64,000 bases of DNA from Planctomycetota bacterium (GTDB taxonomy: Bacteria; Planctomycetota; PLA2; JAEUHO01). Below are positions 24,523-33,365 of the stretch, piece after piece. Within the stretch, counting starts at the first letter, position 1; each line of letters begins with the position of its first letter. The stretch is from the NCBI GenBank assembly GCA_029259775.1, contig JAJDEN010000045.1:124001-188000 (forward strand), written 5' to 3'. The position numbers and the translations under genes are program-made. The notes below the pieces were generated by a model. That model made no database searches. It was not told the origin of the DNA and saw only the letters and a list, made by a program, of their open reading frames with translations.

Positions 24523-25101
24523 ATGATCATCACCTGCCCGGAGTGCGGCACGCGGCAGCGCGCAGGCTCATCGGGAGCCGTCGTGCCCGGCTCCATCGTG
24601 GCTTGCACGTCCTGCTCGAACCCGATCGTCGTGCGAGAGCCTCCGCCGCCTCCGCCGCCGCGAAGGGACCCACCGCGTGCAGCGCGTGAGGCGCCTCCGC
24701 GCGACGGCGCGTCCACCCAGCTCTGGGGCACGGCGGCTCTCGTGATCGTGATCGTCGCCGCGGCGCATGCGGGCCTCTACCTGCTTCTCACGAGTGATGC
24801 TCGCAGCGGCATGCGCACACTCGAGGCGCGGCATGGCGTAACCGACATGCGCCGCGCGAAGCAGCCGGACAGCGAAGCGCCCAAGCCCGGCACGCCCGCC
24901 TACGCGCCCTGGCGCCGTGCGGTCGAGCTCTACGACGATGCTCACGCCTACAGCAACCACCGCCGCCACGTGTCGCTGCTGCATGGCGGCTTCCTGGCGT
25001 CGTTCCTCGTGCAGGTCGCCATCACCGCCTGGATCCTCATGCGGCTGCTGGGCAAGCAGAAACGCAGAGCCGCCGGTCGCGACCGCGATGCCGATGTATG
25101 A
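24523..25101 (+). CDS. Zinc-ribbon membrane protein of unknown function
   Basis: A 192-residue protein. The N-terminus is a zinc ribbon, CPECGTRQ (C5, C8) paired with CTSC (C28, C31), of the MJ0042-like type. It is followed by a Pro/Arg-rich linker (about 40-62), a membrane segment (about 70-89, AALVIVIVAAAHAGLYLLL), a polar loop, and a second membrane segment (about 155-175, LASFLVQVAITAWILMRLL) with a basic tail. Both ends should be cytoplasmic. No enzyme motif is seen. It starts 100 nt after the SelW gene on the same strand and may share its transcript. Confidence 0.7.
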   Translation: MIITCPECGTRQRAGSSGAVVPGSIVACTSCSNPIVVREPPPPPPPRRDPPRAAREAPPRDGASTQLWGTAALVIVIVAAAHAGLYLLLTSDARSGMRTLEARHGVTDMRRAKQPDSEAPKPGTPAYAPWRRAVELYDDAHAYSNHRRHVSLLHGGFLASFLVQVAITAWILMRLLGKQKRRAAGRDRDADV

Positions 25102-25272
25102 CGTCCACCCGCCCACTCTCCTCTTCTCCCCTTCCTCTTGTCTTCTCCCACGCCGCGTGCGCACGTGGCCGGCGCGGTGGATGCGGAGCCGACGTGCGAT
25201 GAGGAGTCCGACGCGTGGTCTGTCACGCGAGGGCGACGAAGCGTGCGTTCGGCCCGCAGGCCAGCGCGCCGG
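25102..25272. other. Intergenic, pyrimidine-rich start
   Basis: Between two convergent genes. The first 45 nt are almost entirely C and T on the plus strand. No gene, strong hairpin or U-tract terminator was found. Confidence 0.5.
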
Positions 25273-26526
25273 CTAGCCGCAGTGGTCGCCGCCGTGGCGA
25301 GCCAGTCGCTTCTTGCGCTCGGCCTTGCGGCGCTCCACGCCGTCGGCGAGGTTCTTCATGAGACCCTCGAGCGGAGCGCGCCAGTCCTTCTCGGACGTGC
25401 CCTTGGGCGGCGGGAAGGTGCGCCGGATCTGGAGCATGAAGCGCAGGGTGTCTTCGCAGATCTCGTCGAGCTCGAAGGCCTTCTGCAGGTGCGGCATGGC
25501 CTCGTAGGGCTTGTTGAGGTTCTCGTAGAGGAGGACGCCCAGCCACTTGTGGCCGACGGAGTCCTCGGGCGCGAGCTTGATGTAGGCGCGGATGTGCGTC
25601 TCGGCGTCGGCGTAGAGACGCGGGATCTGCTTCTTGTCCGGCTGCTGCTCGGCCAGGTGGCGCAAGCAGTTGCCCAGGCGCAGGTTGACCTGCCTCAGCT
25701 CGGCCTCCCACCCGCGGGCGGTGTGCCCCTTGGCCATCAGCGCGAGCACCTCGCGGTAGACGGGCACGGCTTGGGCGAAGCGGCTCTGGTTCGCGTGGCA
25801 GATGGCCAGCCGGTAGCGCCAGAGCGGGTTGGTCTTCTCAGCCTTGACCAGTCCGCTGTAGACCTCCGTGGCTTCGATGTAGCGATCGGACTGCACAAGC
25901 GCCGCGCCGATGTTGGCGAGCATCATCAGCTCGTAGCGGCGGTTGCCCAGGCGGCGGGCGATGCGTGCTCCGAGGCGGAACTGCACGATGGCCTCGATGT
26001 GCTTGGACGAGCGCAGCAGGTTCGTACCGTGATCGCTCAAGGCGCGGAACCACAGGTTGTCGCGCTCGACCGGCCGCGCGCGCGGGTTCGTGCTGTACAT
26101 GCGTGTGAGGCTGCGGAGTGCGCGGTCGGGGCGCTTGTCCCCGAGCAGTTGGACGAAGGCGACGAGGAAGTGGTAGTCCGGATCGTTCCTCCCCCCGGGG
26201 GAGAGCTTGGCGTAGCGCTCGATCCACGCGGCGGCGTTCTTCATGTCGCCCGCGAGCGTGGCGGCCTGCCCACCGAGCAAGGCCGCCTGCAGGTTGCGCG
26301 GCTCCTGGTTCAGGACGCTGCGGAAGATCCGCTCGGCCTCCCGGGCGTGCTTCGCGGCCTCGGCCGTCCGGTTCTGCGCGAAGTGCATCTCAGCGCGGCG
26401 CAGGAGGTCGTAGCCGCGCCGTACGAGCGTCTTGCCCACCTCCTTGGCATCCGTGCCCCGGGCTTCGGCCGGCGGCGGGAGCAGCCCCGTGAGGAGCAGG
26501 AGAGCGAGAATCGTGGCGACGCGCAT
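25273..26526 (-). CDS. Exported TPR-repeat protein
   Basis: A 417-residue protein with a signal peptide (about 3-22, ILALLLLTGLLPPPAEARG) and a string of tetratricopeptide helices across the rest. Examples are AAKHAREAERIFRSVLNQEPRNLQAALLG, EATEVYSGLVKAEKTNPLWRYRLAICHANQ and THIRAYIKLAPEDSVGHKWLGVLLYE. It ends in a Lys/Arg-rich tail with HGGDHCG. TPR proteins of this kind serve as periplasmic scaffolds; no partner is evident. ATG 26526 begins the signal peptide; the open frame further upstream has no protein character. Confidence 0.8.
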   Translation of the reverse strand: MRVATILALLLLTGLLPPPAEARGTDAKEVGKTLVRRGYDLLRRAEMHFAQNRTAEAAKHAREAERIFRSVLNQEPRNLQAALLGGQAATLAGDMKNAAAWIERYAKLSPGGRNDPDYHFLVAFVQLLGDKRPDRALRSLTRMYSTNPRARPVERDNLWFRALSDHGTNLLRSSKHIEAIVQFRLGARIARRLGNRRYELMMLANIGAALVQSDRYIEATEVYSGLVKAEKTNPLWRYRLAICHANQSRFAQAVPVYREVLALMAKGHTARGWEAELRQVNLRLGNCLRHLAEQQPDKKQIPRLYADAETHIRAYIKLAPEDSVGHKWLGVLLYENLNKPYEAMPHLQKAFELDEICEDTLRFMLQIRRTFPPPKGTSEKDWRAPLEGLMKNLADGVERRKAERKKRLARHGGDHCG

Positions 26527-27177
26527 GCGAGAGGCTTCCGTGGGGACCGACTCGGGATACCCGAACGTGGGGGCCCTGGCGAGGGTCGCTCGGGGCCCGG
26601 CGGACGAACGAGGCGTGCCGCCGAGCCAGTCCCGTGTAGCAAAACCGCACGACCGTAGCGTCCGCGAGCGTTGGCGGCGCCCGAAGGAGGTCACAACTCC
26701 TTTGTTTGCAGTCACTTGAGTTTGTGTAACGGTCTCTCGCGCTGGCATGGCGGTTGCGTTTCGCTGCCTACCCATGCTGTCCATCGATCAGACCCGCACC
26801 TCAACATCCCCCCACGGGAAGATCCGGCCCGGCCTGCAAGCCGTTCGGATCTCGAGGCTGATCGAGGGACCTGAGTCCCGGGCGAATGCCCGAGGCCGTG
26901 GTCATGCCAGCTCTGTCTCTGAAAGCCCTGATTCTAGGGCCCACGGGAGGCGGCAGGCGCGACGCGATGGGAAAGAGAGTTTCGAGGAAGCCTCGGAGCG
27001 ACGCAGAGCCCTCACCTCGGGAGGGGGGATGCTTGCGGCGCGCGGTGGTGCTTCCTATAACCCAGGCCGTCGAAACCCCTACTTTGGGGGTCTGGCGCCG
27101 GTCCGTCTGTCGCCGTGCTCGTCTGTCGAGCATGGTGATTTGCGGAAGGCGCTCACGCCGTTGAGAGGAGACTCGCA
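26527..27177. other. Long intergenic region with promoter signals and small hairpins
   Basis: No convincing gene is seen. An A/T-rich island (about 26696-26735), rare in this sequence, holds the hairpin AAGGAG/CTCCTT (26694-26699 with 26707-26702 side) followed by T-rich sequence. Small hairpins include CGGGC-GAAT-GCCCG near 26879-26892 and GCCCT/AGGGC near 26925-26940. A sigma-70-like promoter lies at 27033-27061. No riboswitch class, RNase P, tmRNA or SRP RNA was recognised. Confidence 0.5.
27033..27061 (+). promoter_or_regulatory. Sigma-70-like promoter of the Ig-like lipoprotein gene
   Basis: TTGCGG (27033-27038), a 17-nt spacer and TATAAC (27056-27061) match the housekeeping consensus well. 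Transcription would start near 27068, giving a leader of about 110 nt with the hairpins ACCCC/GGGGT and TGCTCG-TCTGT-CGAGCA (27116-27132) before the gene at 27178. Confidence 0.6.
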
Positions 27178-29691
27178 GTGACATTGTCCTTGCGTACGTC
27201 TATCGCGCTGACGCTGATTGTGGCTGTCGGTGCTGTCATGGGCTGTGGTGGTGGTTCCGGAATCGCGAATGGTTCCGATTCCGACAAGCACGTCCAAGAG
27301 CCCGTGGTCCGTAACTTCTCCCCGTTCATGTCGCCGATGGACTTCAACACCCTGCAGCAGAATCCGACGTTCACGGATTCGCAGCTGGTGGTGTCGACCG
27401 ATCCGCGATTCCTCGGGAAGATCGTCATCTTCTTCCAGTCCCAGACGAATTTGGACCCCGCGTCCGTCTTCATCGGCGGCAACCCCTTCCTGGGGCCGGA
27501 CCCGTCGGCGTTGAAGGTTCAGCGAGAGGTACCTGGTGTCGGCAACGTGCTGATTCCCGTCAGGGTCGAGCTGGTCGACGCGACCGCGGACGGCACGAGC
27601 TCGCTCAACGCGATCGTCTGTCAGCCGCTCCCGCCGTTCTCGGCGAACCTCGGCGACATCTCGGTGCCTGCGGACGGGATCGACGACTACGCCACGAACA
27701 TGCCTGACGGCCAGTACACGGTCGGCTTGTTCGCCAACCTGAAGAACACCGCCGGCCGCTCGCTGCGTGACGGCCCGGTCTTCCACACGTTCACGGTCGG
27801 CTCGACGGACACCATCCCGCCGCGCGTCGTGACGACGGATCCGGTCAACGGTGAGCAGAACGTGGGTGCCGGTACGCCGCCGCCCCCGCCGCCCCCCGGT
27901 GTGCCGGAAGACAACATCGCGAGCGTCACCACGAACATCTTTGGCGACACGTCGCCCGACATCGTGATCCGCTTTACCGAGGGTGTCTCGAGCACCTCGA
28001 TCACGGGCGGTAACATCAACGTGGTGGACGCCGGTGCGTTCGTCCCCGGTGGTGGCGCCCCGCCGCAGTTGGCGCCCGCTCCGACCTTCCCGAAGCTCAA
28101 GAGCGAGCAGGACAGCGATACGCTGCCCTCCAACGGCCACGAGGCCATCTGGCGTGCGGACGTCTCGACCGGTGGTTACCCCTTCGGTACCCAGATCCAG
28201 GTCACCGTGCTCGGTCTCTACACCAACGCGACCGCGCAGGCGACGAACCCCGACGCTGATGGCGACGGCGTGCCGGACCCGGACAACCCGAGCCCGGTCG
28301 TTGACCTCGCGGGCAACGCCATGGAGCTGAACTTCGTGTTCCAGTTCCAGACGATCGCCCCGCCGGACCTGCCCCAGAACCCGTTCCCCGAGAACTCGAT
28401 CTGGTGGTCCAACGCCGAGAGCGTCGGCACGATCGACGTCATCAACCAGCAGGGCCTCGCCGATCAGTTCAACGGCACCGCCTTCCCGTTCGGTGTCCCG
28501 CAGAACGTCTTGCCGGAGTTCACGAATGCGATTGCGAACTCGACCAACATCCAGAACTTCGACCCCTTCGAGATCAACTTCGATGGCCGCACGAACGCGG
28601 GCACGTGTCACAGCTGGATCTACGTCCAGTCGTCGAACACGGGCCAGATCGCGATCATCAACTCGCGCAACGGTGTGCCGGTCGCTCTGATCGACTCGCC
28701 CTCGCCGGGTGGCATCGCCGTCCAGGTGGGCAACGGGTCGATCGACTCGCTGCTGGTCACGAACTCGGGTGCGAACACGTTCACCGCCTTCAACATCGGT
28801 GGCATGACGCCCGGTACGGCGTTCCTGAACGGCCCGCTCTTCGTCACGAAGGTGCAGCCGACGGGCAACAACCCGCGCGCCATCTCCGTCACCACGTGGG
28901 GCGGCGGCGTCAGCGGTTGGAACCGTGACGGTGCCAACGGCGGCCCGAGCGTGCCGGTGATCATGTACGCCGACTTCTCGGACGGCACGGTCAACACCAT
29001 CACGATCTCGGCTGAAGAGCCCGCCCGTCAGTTCGCGCTGGGCCCGTCGTCGGCGCCGAACGACGTCGCGTTCACGCCTTGCTTCGGCATTCCGGCGATC
29101 ATGTTCGCCGCCATCTCGCAGGGTGGCACGCCTGGCAACGGCAAGGTCGCCTACTACGTGGCCGGCCCCGGCTGCCTGACGGGTACGGCGACCAATGCGC
29201 GTCCGGATGCGATCGTGGGTGACCTGGGTTCGTTCGACGGTCCCGACGGTCTCGATGAGAACTTCCTGAGCGGTACGCCGGTGTTCTTCACCGTCGCGGA
29301 GTCCGGTGCTGACGCCAACGCGGTCACGACGCTGGGTCTCCAGACGGGTGCTGCGAACCTCCCGAGCGTGCTCAACCGCTTCAAGAACGTCGGCGACACG
29401 CCGACCAAGGTTGCGCACCGTGCGTCGTGGAACAACCCGTGCATCGCGCCGCAGGGCTCGGGCACGTGTCTTCACCCCGCCACACCGAGCTGTTGGTACA
29501 ACGGCACGGAGCAGGATGTCCTCATCCTGGCGGGTGCGGACGGCTCCATGGTTCCGACCAAGGACTTGTTCGTGTGTGCACGAGGTGCTTCGCAGGTCAC
29601 GATCATCGACATGACCTCGGGGGCCCGGAGTTTCTACAGTCCGGTCGAGATCCCGGGCGTGCGCTTCGTCGCTGGTCCTGGCACGCAGTAA
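27178..29691 (+). CDS. Large lipoprotein with Ig-like and beta-propeller regions
   Basis: An 837-residue secreted protein. GTG 27178 follows GAGAGGAG. The signal has a lipobox at about residue 23 (AVMGC) followed by Gly/Ser, so it should be lipid-anchored. An SbsA/Big-type Ig-like domain is suggested by VVTTDPVNGEQNV (about 220) and VIRFTEGVSSTSITGGNINV, with a Pro-rich stretch between. A calcium-loop-like DADGDGVPDPDNP lies near 360. The C-terminal half (about 400-837) repeats short strand phrases (IAIINSRNG, VTIIDMTSG, VQVGNGSIDSLLVTNSGANTF) like a YVTN-type propeller. Codon use looks less GC-extreme than in neighbours, with many GGT and ATC codons, which may reflect high expression. It has its own promoter and a strong terminator. 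The role is unknown; a surface or matrix protein is likely. Confidence 0.8.
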   Translation: MTLSLRTSIALTLIVAVGAVMGCGGGSGIANGSDSDKHVQEPVVRNFSPFMSPMDFNTLQQNPTFTDSQLVVSTDPRFLGKIVIFFQSQTNLDPASVFIGGNPFLGPDPSALKVQREVPGVGNVLIPVRVELVDATADGTSSLNAIVCQPLPPFSANLGDISVPADGIDDYATNMPDGQYTVGLFANLKNTAGRSLRDGPVFHTFTVGSTDTIPPRVVTTDPVNGEQNVGAGTPPPPPPPGVPEDNIASVTTNIFGDTSPDIVIRFTEGVSSTSITGGNINVVDAGAFVPGGGAPPQLAPAPTFPKLKSEQDSDTLPSNGHEAIWRADVSTGGYPFGTQIQVTVLGLYTNATAQATNPDADGDGVPDPDNPSPVVDLAGNAMELNFVFQFQTIAPPDLPQNPFPENSIWWSNAESVGTIDVINQQGLADQFNGTAFPFGVPQNVLPEFTNAIANSTNIQNFDPFEINFDGRTNAGTCHSWIYVQSSNTGQIAIINSRNGVPVALIDSPSPGGIAVQVGNGSIDSLLVTNSGANTFTAFNIGGMTPGTAFLNGPLFVTKVQPTGNNPRAISVTTWGGGVSGWNRDGANGGPSVPVIMYADFSDGTVNTITISAEEPARQFALGPSSAPNDVAFTPCFGIPAIMFAAISQGGTPGNGKVAYYVAGPGCLTGTATNARPDAIVGDLGSFDGPDGLDENFLSGTPVFFTVAESGADANAVTTLGLQTGAANLPSVLNRFKNVGDTPTKVAHRASWNNPCIAPQGSGTCLHPATPSCWYNGTEQDVLILAGADGSMVPTKDLFVCARGASQVTIIDMTSGARSFYSPVEIPGVRFVAGPGTQ

Positions 29692-29693
29692 TG

Positions 29694-29730
29694 TGCCGGT
29701 GCAGTAGGCACTAACTTGCCGGTGCAGTAG
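29694..29730 (+). repeat. Direct repeat of 14 bp after the lipoprotein stop
   Basis: TGCCGGTGCAGTAG occurs at 29694-29707 and 29717-29730, between the TAA at 29691 and the terminator. The gene's own 3' end has a related GCACGCAGTAA, suggesting a small local duplication of the gene end. Confidence 0.7.
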
Positions 29731-29745
29731 CCCGGCGAAGCTCAG

Positions 29746-29779
29746 AAAGGCGCGGCACATGCCGCGCCTTTCTTCGTTT
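29746..29779 (+). terminator. Strong Rho-independent terminator of the lipoprotein gene
   Basis: AAAGGCGCGGC (29746-29756) and GCCGCGCCTTT (29761-29771) form a perfect 11-bp stem with a 4-nt loop, followed by CTTCGTTTT. The A-start/T-end symmetry would also work on the other strand. Confidence 0.9.
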
Positions 29780-29820
29780 TGGTGCGCGGGGTCAGGGGAC
29801 GGAGTGACGCCCAGGTGCCT

Positions 29821-30013
29821 GTAGGGGCGGGCCTTGTGCCCGCCCGAGCGCATGCTGCTACGTCGGGACTTACCAGGTAGGGGCGGGGCTTGTCCCCGCC
29901 CTTCTTCCTTGGCACCGCGTGCGAGTGCAAGAGGGCGACCACAAGGGTCGCCCCTACAGGTAAGGGCACTGGCGGGAGATTGCGTCCCGGGCGACCACAA
30001 GGGTCGCCCCTAC
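29821..30013. repeat. Four copies of a 25-nt REP-like palindrome
   Basis: Copies lie at 29821-29845 and 29877-29901 (plus orientation) and at 29933-29957 and 29989-30013 (minus orientation). Each begins GTAGGGGCG in its own orientation and folds into an 8-bp stem with the constant loop CTTGT. Stems differ but stay paired: GGGCGGGC/GCCCGCCC, GGGCGGGG/CCCCGCCC, and GGGCGACC/GGTCGCCC twice. The last two copies are identical. Similar palindromes are common intergenic repeats in several bacterial phyla. No transposase is next to them. The rest of 29692-30108 holds no gene. Confidence 0.85.
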
Positions 30014-30108
30014 AGATTGAGCCCGTCCTCGCCAGCTGACGAGCGCGCATCGGCGTGCGAGTTCCCCCCGTGGGCCCCGCGCGACCGGCGGTCGTGTCGG
30101 AGTCCGCC

Positions 30109-31131
30109 CTACGAGTCGATGGCGGCGAGGATGGCTTCCACCTCGGCGGGAAGCTCCGGCAGGTCGTGCAACACGTCGGCGACAAGCGCGTCGCCCGTCA
30201 GGCCGCGGGCCTCCGCCTCGAACGAGGGCAGCAGGCGATGGCGTAGCGCGGGCTTCAAGGCCCACGCCAGGTCGGCGGGCGTCACGTAGTGGCGGCCGTC
30301 ACGCAAGGCCGCCACACGTGCGACGCGGCAGATGCCTTCGCCACCCCGTGGGCTCGCACCCAGCCGCAAGTTGCGACGCGCCGAGTCCGTGCCGGCGGAA
30401 CTCGACGGATCCGTCGCCCGGATCACTCGCGCCACCTGACGCAGCAGCGGCTCCGGGATCTCCACCGTGCGCACCTCGGCGATCAGCGCGCGCAGGTCGT
30501 CGATCGCCAAGACGGCGTCAGGCAGCGGCGGTGTCGCGAGGCTCGTACGTTCGAATACAGTCACGAGCGCCGCTTCGTTCGGCGTCGGGACGAGGATCTT
30601 CAAGAGGAAACGATCCAACTGGGCCTCGGGCAGCGGGAACGTGCCCTCCATCTCGACGGGGTTCTGCGTCGCCAGGACGGAGAACGGCTGCGGCAACTCG
30701 TGGCGCTCCGTGCCGGCCGAGACCGTGCCTTCAGCCATCGCCTCGATGAGCGCCGACTGGGTGCGCGGCGTGGCGCGATTCACCTCGTCGGCCAGGATGA
30801 TGTTGCCGAACAGCGGGCCGCGCCGGAACTCGAACCGGCGGCCCTCCGGGCCATCCACGATGACCTCGGTGCCCGTGATGTCGGCCGGCAGCAGATCCGG
30901 CGTGAACTGGATGCGCGAGAACTCGATGCCGGCTGCTGCGGCCATGCTCTTCACCAGCAGCGTCTTGGCGACGCCGGGCGGGCCCTCTAGGAGGCAGTGA
31001 CCGCCCGCGAGCAGGCAGGCGACGGCTTCCCGGATCACGTCCGCCTGGCCCACCACGGCGTACCCTACGGCGTCCTCGAGCGCGCGAATGCGCGCCGCGG
31101 CGCCAGAGCTGGTTGCTGTCGTTTCGGCCAT
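30109..31131 (-). CDS. MoxR-type AAA+ ATPase
   Basis: A 340-residue MoxR family ATPase. It has Walker A GPPGVAKT (about 48-55), Walker B IILADEVNRA (about 110), sensor VLATQNPVEMEGTFPLPEAQLDRF, and the C-terminal lid with a winged-helix-like region. MoxR proteins act as chaperones that mature or activate partner complexes, usually encoded next door with DUF58 and von Willebrand A proteins. No such partner gene follows here within the window; the neighbour is asnS upstream on the same strand, 89 nt away. ATG 31131 fits the family start; an ATG at 31143 is possible. Confidence 0.93.
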   Translation of the reverse strand: MAETTATSSGAAARIRALEDAVGYAVVGQADVIREAVACLLAGGHCLLEGPPGVAKTLLVKSMAAAAGIEFSRIQFTPDLLPADITGTEVIVDGPEGRRFEFRRGPLFGNIILADEVNRATPRTQSALIEAMAEGTVSAGTERHELPQPFSVLATQNPVEMEGTFPLPEAQLDRFLLKILVPTPNEAALVTVFERTSLATPPLPDAVLAIDDLRALIAEVRTVEIPEPLLRQVARVIRATDPSSSAGTDSARRNLRLGASPRGGEGICRVARVAALRDGRHYVTPADLAWALKPALRHRLLPSFEAEARGLTGDALVADVLHDLPELPAEVEAILAAIDS

Positions 31132-31220
31132 GCGCGTCACCATACCCCCGGCTGGAACGCGGCTGTAGCGCGCGGGTTCGCCGGGTAGCGCTTCGTTAGC
31201 GACGAAGGGGCAAATCCCGA

Positions 31221-32522
31221 CTACGGGAACGTTCGCGACATGGTGCGAGCGAAGGGCGCCGCCTCCCGCACGTGCCCGAGGTCGCCCATCCAGGCCACGA
31301 CCCGCTCCAACCCCATGCCGAAGCCGGCTGTGGGGTTGGCGCCGTAGCGGCGCAGGTCCAGGTACCACTCGTAGGCCTCCTTGGGCAGGCCCTCCTCGGC
31401 GATCTTGTGCTCGAGGTAGGCCAGGTCCGAGGCGCGCTCCCCGCCGCCGATGATCTCGCCATAGCCCTCGGGCGCGATCATGTCGCAGCCCAGCACGACC
31501 TCCGGCTGATCGGGGTCGGGCTTCATGTAGAAGGCCTTGATCGCCGTCGGAAAGCGGTGCACGAGGATCGGCTTGTCGAACCCGGCCGAGACGGCGTCCT
31601 CCTGGGGCGCGCCAAAGTCCTCGCCCCACGGGATCTCGGCGTCCGTGCCCTTGAGGCGTTCCAGCGCATCCGAGTAGCTGATGCGTGGGTAGGGGGGCAT
31701 ACAGGCTTCGAGCTTGGCAATGTCGCGCTCGAGCGCGTCCAGTTCCGGCCGGCAGTTCGTGAGCGTGCGCTCGACGACGCTGCCGATCATGCTCTCCATG
31801 ACGTCCATCGCCTCGTTGAGGTCGGCAAACGCCATCTCGGGCTCGAGCATCCAGAACTCGGTCAGGTGACGGCGCGTCTTGGACTTCTCGGCGCGGAACG
31901 TGGGTCCGAAGCAGTACACGTCGCCGAGCGCCTGCGCGGCGGCCTCCATGTGCAGCTGACCCGTCTGGGAGAGGTAGATCGTCTCGCCGAAGTACTCGAC
32001 CGGGAATAGCGTGGCCGTGCCCTCCGCCGCCGAGGAGTTGAAGATCGGGGCATCGACGTTCGTGAATCCCCGTCCGTCGAGATGCTCGCGGCACGCGCGA
32101 ATCACCTCGGCACGAATGCGCAGGGCTGCCTGGGGGCGGCGGCTGCGCAGCCAGAGGTGGCGGTTGTCCATCAGGAATCCGACGCCATGCTCCTTCTTGC
32201 CGATGGGGAACTCACCGACCGCGGCGCTGAGTACCTGGAACTCCGTCGCAGCGACCTCGATGCCGCCCAGCTGCCGCGCGTCTTCCTTGACCGAGCCGCG
32301 GATGATGACGGTGCTCTCGAACGGCACCTTGCCGGCCGCCTCCAGCTGCTCGTCAGGCACATTGCCCTTCTTCACGACGACCTGCACGCGGCCCGTGCCG
32401 TCGTCGATCTGCATGAAGTGGAGCTTGGATCCCGACGACCGGCGCTGCCGCACCCAGCCGCACAGGACCACGTCGGAGCCGGCGTGTTCGGCCAGCTGTC
32501 GGATGCGTATGCGGTCTTCCAT
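31221..32522 (-). CDS. asnS: Asparaginyl-tRNA synthetase
   Basis: A 433-residue class IIb aminoacyl-tRNA synthetase. It has an N-terminal OB-fold anticodon domain (about 1-105; VVLCGWVRQRRSSGSKLHFMQIDDGTG) and a catalytic domain with motif 2 (FGPTFRAEKSKTRRHLTEFWMLEPE) and motif 3 (GFGMGLERVV). The phrase after the OB-fold, YLSQTGQLHMEAAAQALGDVYCFGP, is the asparagine rather than aspartate type. It charges tRNA-Asn. Full length, no oddities. Confidence 0.96.
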   Translation of the reverse strand: MEDRIRIRQLAEHAGSDVVLCGWVRQRRSSGSKLHFMQIDDGTGRVQVVVKKGNVPDEQLEAAGKVPFESTVIIRGSVKEDARQLGGIEVAATEFQVLSAAVGEFPIGKKEHGVGFLMDNRHLWLRSRRPQAALRIRAEVIRACREHLDGRGFTNVDAPIFNSSAAEGTATLFPVEYFGETIYLSQTGQLHMEAAAQALGDVYCFGPTFRAEKSKTRRHLTEFWMLEPEMAFADLNEAMDVMESMIGSVVERTLTNCRPELDALERDIAKLEACMPPYPRISYSDALERLKGTDAEIPWGEDFGAPQEDAVSAGFDKPILVHRFPTAIKAFYMKPDPDQPEVVLGCDMIAPEGYGEIIGGGERASDLAYLEHKIAEEGLPKEAYEWYLDLRRYGANPTAGFGMGLERVVAWMGDLGHVREAAPFARTMSRTFP

Positions 32523-32619
32523 GGCTGTGTTGTACGCAGCAGCGCCTGCAACAGGACCGCCTTTTCGCAGGCGCCGCGACCTCTACATGGTCGGCTGGCC
32601 GTGCCATCCTGCCTCTCGC

Positions 32620-33219
32620 ATGTACGAAGCCATTCGCGGGACCCTGCTGCAGCGTGAGCCGGCCTCCGCCGTCGTCGAGGCGGCGGGGATCGCCTACCGC
32701 GTCCACGTGCCGCTCTCCACCTTCGAGGGCCTGCCCGACATGGGGGCGGAGGTGACGCTGCGGCTCCACCTCACCGTGCGCGACGATGAGTGGCGGCTCT
32801 ACGGCTTCGGCAGCGACGGGGAGCGGGCCGTGTTCCGCGCCCTCCTGCGCGTGAACGGCGTGGGCCCGGTCATGGCGCTCAGCCTGCTGTCCGGCTTCCG
32901 GCCCAAGGAGTTCCGCGCGGCCGTGGCCGGTGGCGACGTCAAGGCACTCACGCGCGTGAAGGGCGTGGGCAAGAAGACGGGCGAGCGCATCGTCGTCGAG
33001 CTTCGTGATGCCTTCCAGGGCGAAGGATTCCCGGGCAGCGACGGCGTGCCGGGGGCCGCAGGCGGCGGGGCGGAGGGGCCGCTCGAGGATGCGATCCGCG
33101 CGCTCCAGTCCCTGGGTCTCGATCCAGTCGAAGCCCGCAAGCGCGTCACGAAGCACGCGGGCGACGACCTGAGCGCGATCGACACCTCCGACCTGATCCG
33201 CAAGGCCCTCCGCTCCTAG
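32620..33219 (+). CDS. ruvA: Holliday junction branch-migration protein RuvA
   Basis: A 199-residue protein with the N-terminal OB domain (MYEAIRGTLLQREPASAVVEAAGIAYRV), two helix-hairpin-helix motifs (ALLRVNGVGPVMALSLLSGF and VKALTRVKGVGKKTGERIVVELRD), a Gly/Pro-rich linker, and the C-terminal domain III (EDAIRALQSLGLDPVEARKRV). It binds four-way junctions and positions RuvB. ruvB and ruvC are not adjacent. ATG 32620 gives the standard length. Confidence 0.96.
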   Translation: MYEAIRGTLLQREPASAVVEAAGIAYRVHVPLSTFEGLPDMGAEVTLRLHLTVRDDEWRLYGFGSDGERAVFRALLRVNGVGPVMALSLLSGFRPKEFRAAVAGGDVKALTRVKGVGKKTGERIVVELRDAFQGEGFPGSDGVPGAAGGGAEGPLEDAIRALQSLGLDPVEARKRVTKHAGDDLSAIDTSDLIRKALRS

Positions 33220-33365
33220 CTCCGCCTCGCACCCTCATCGAGGCGCTGGATGACGAGCAGAGTGCCGGTGCGGTGACGATGCCGGCGCGTGGCCAGCGAA
33301 GCTGCTAGGGCACGCCACGCGAGGACGATGAAACGGTCTGATCGCCCCCAGCTCGGGACGACCGC

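Noticed and set aside
24119-24526. A 135-residue open frame over the SelW gene
   Set aside because: It has no family character, is Arg/Pro-rich as expected for a wrong frame in GC-rich DNA, and conflicts with the well-conserved SelW reading.
26747-27181. A 144-residue open frame before the lipoprotein gene
   Set aside because: Random-looking Arg/Ser composition, no domain, and it covers a good promoter.
29821-30013. CRISPR array
   Set aside because: Copies occur in both orientations, spacers are irregular and repeats vary in their stems, unlike a CRISPR.
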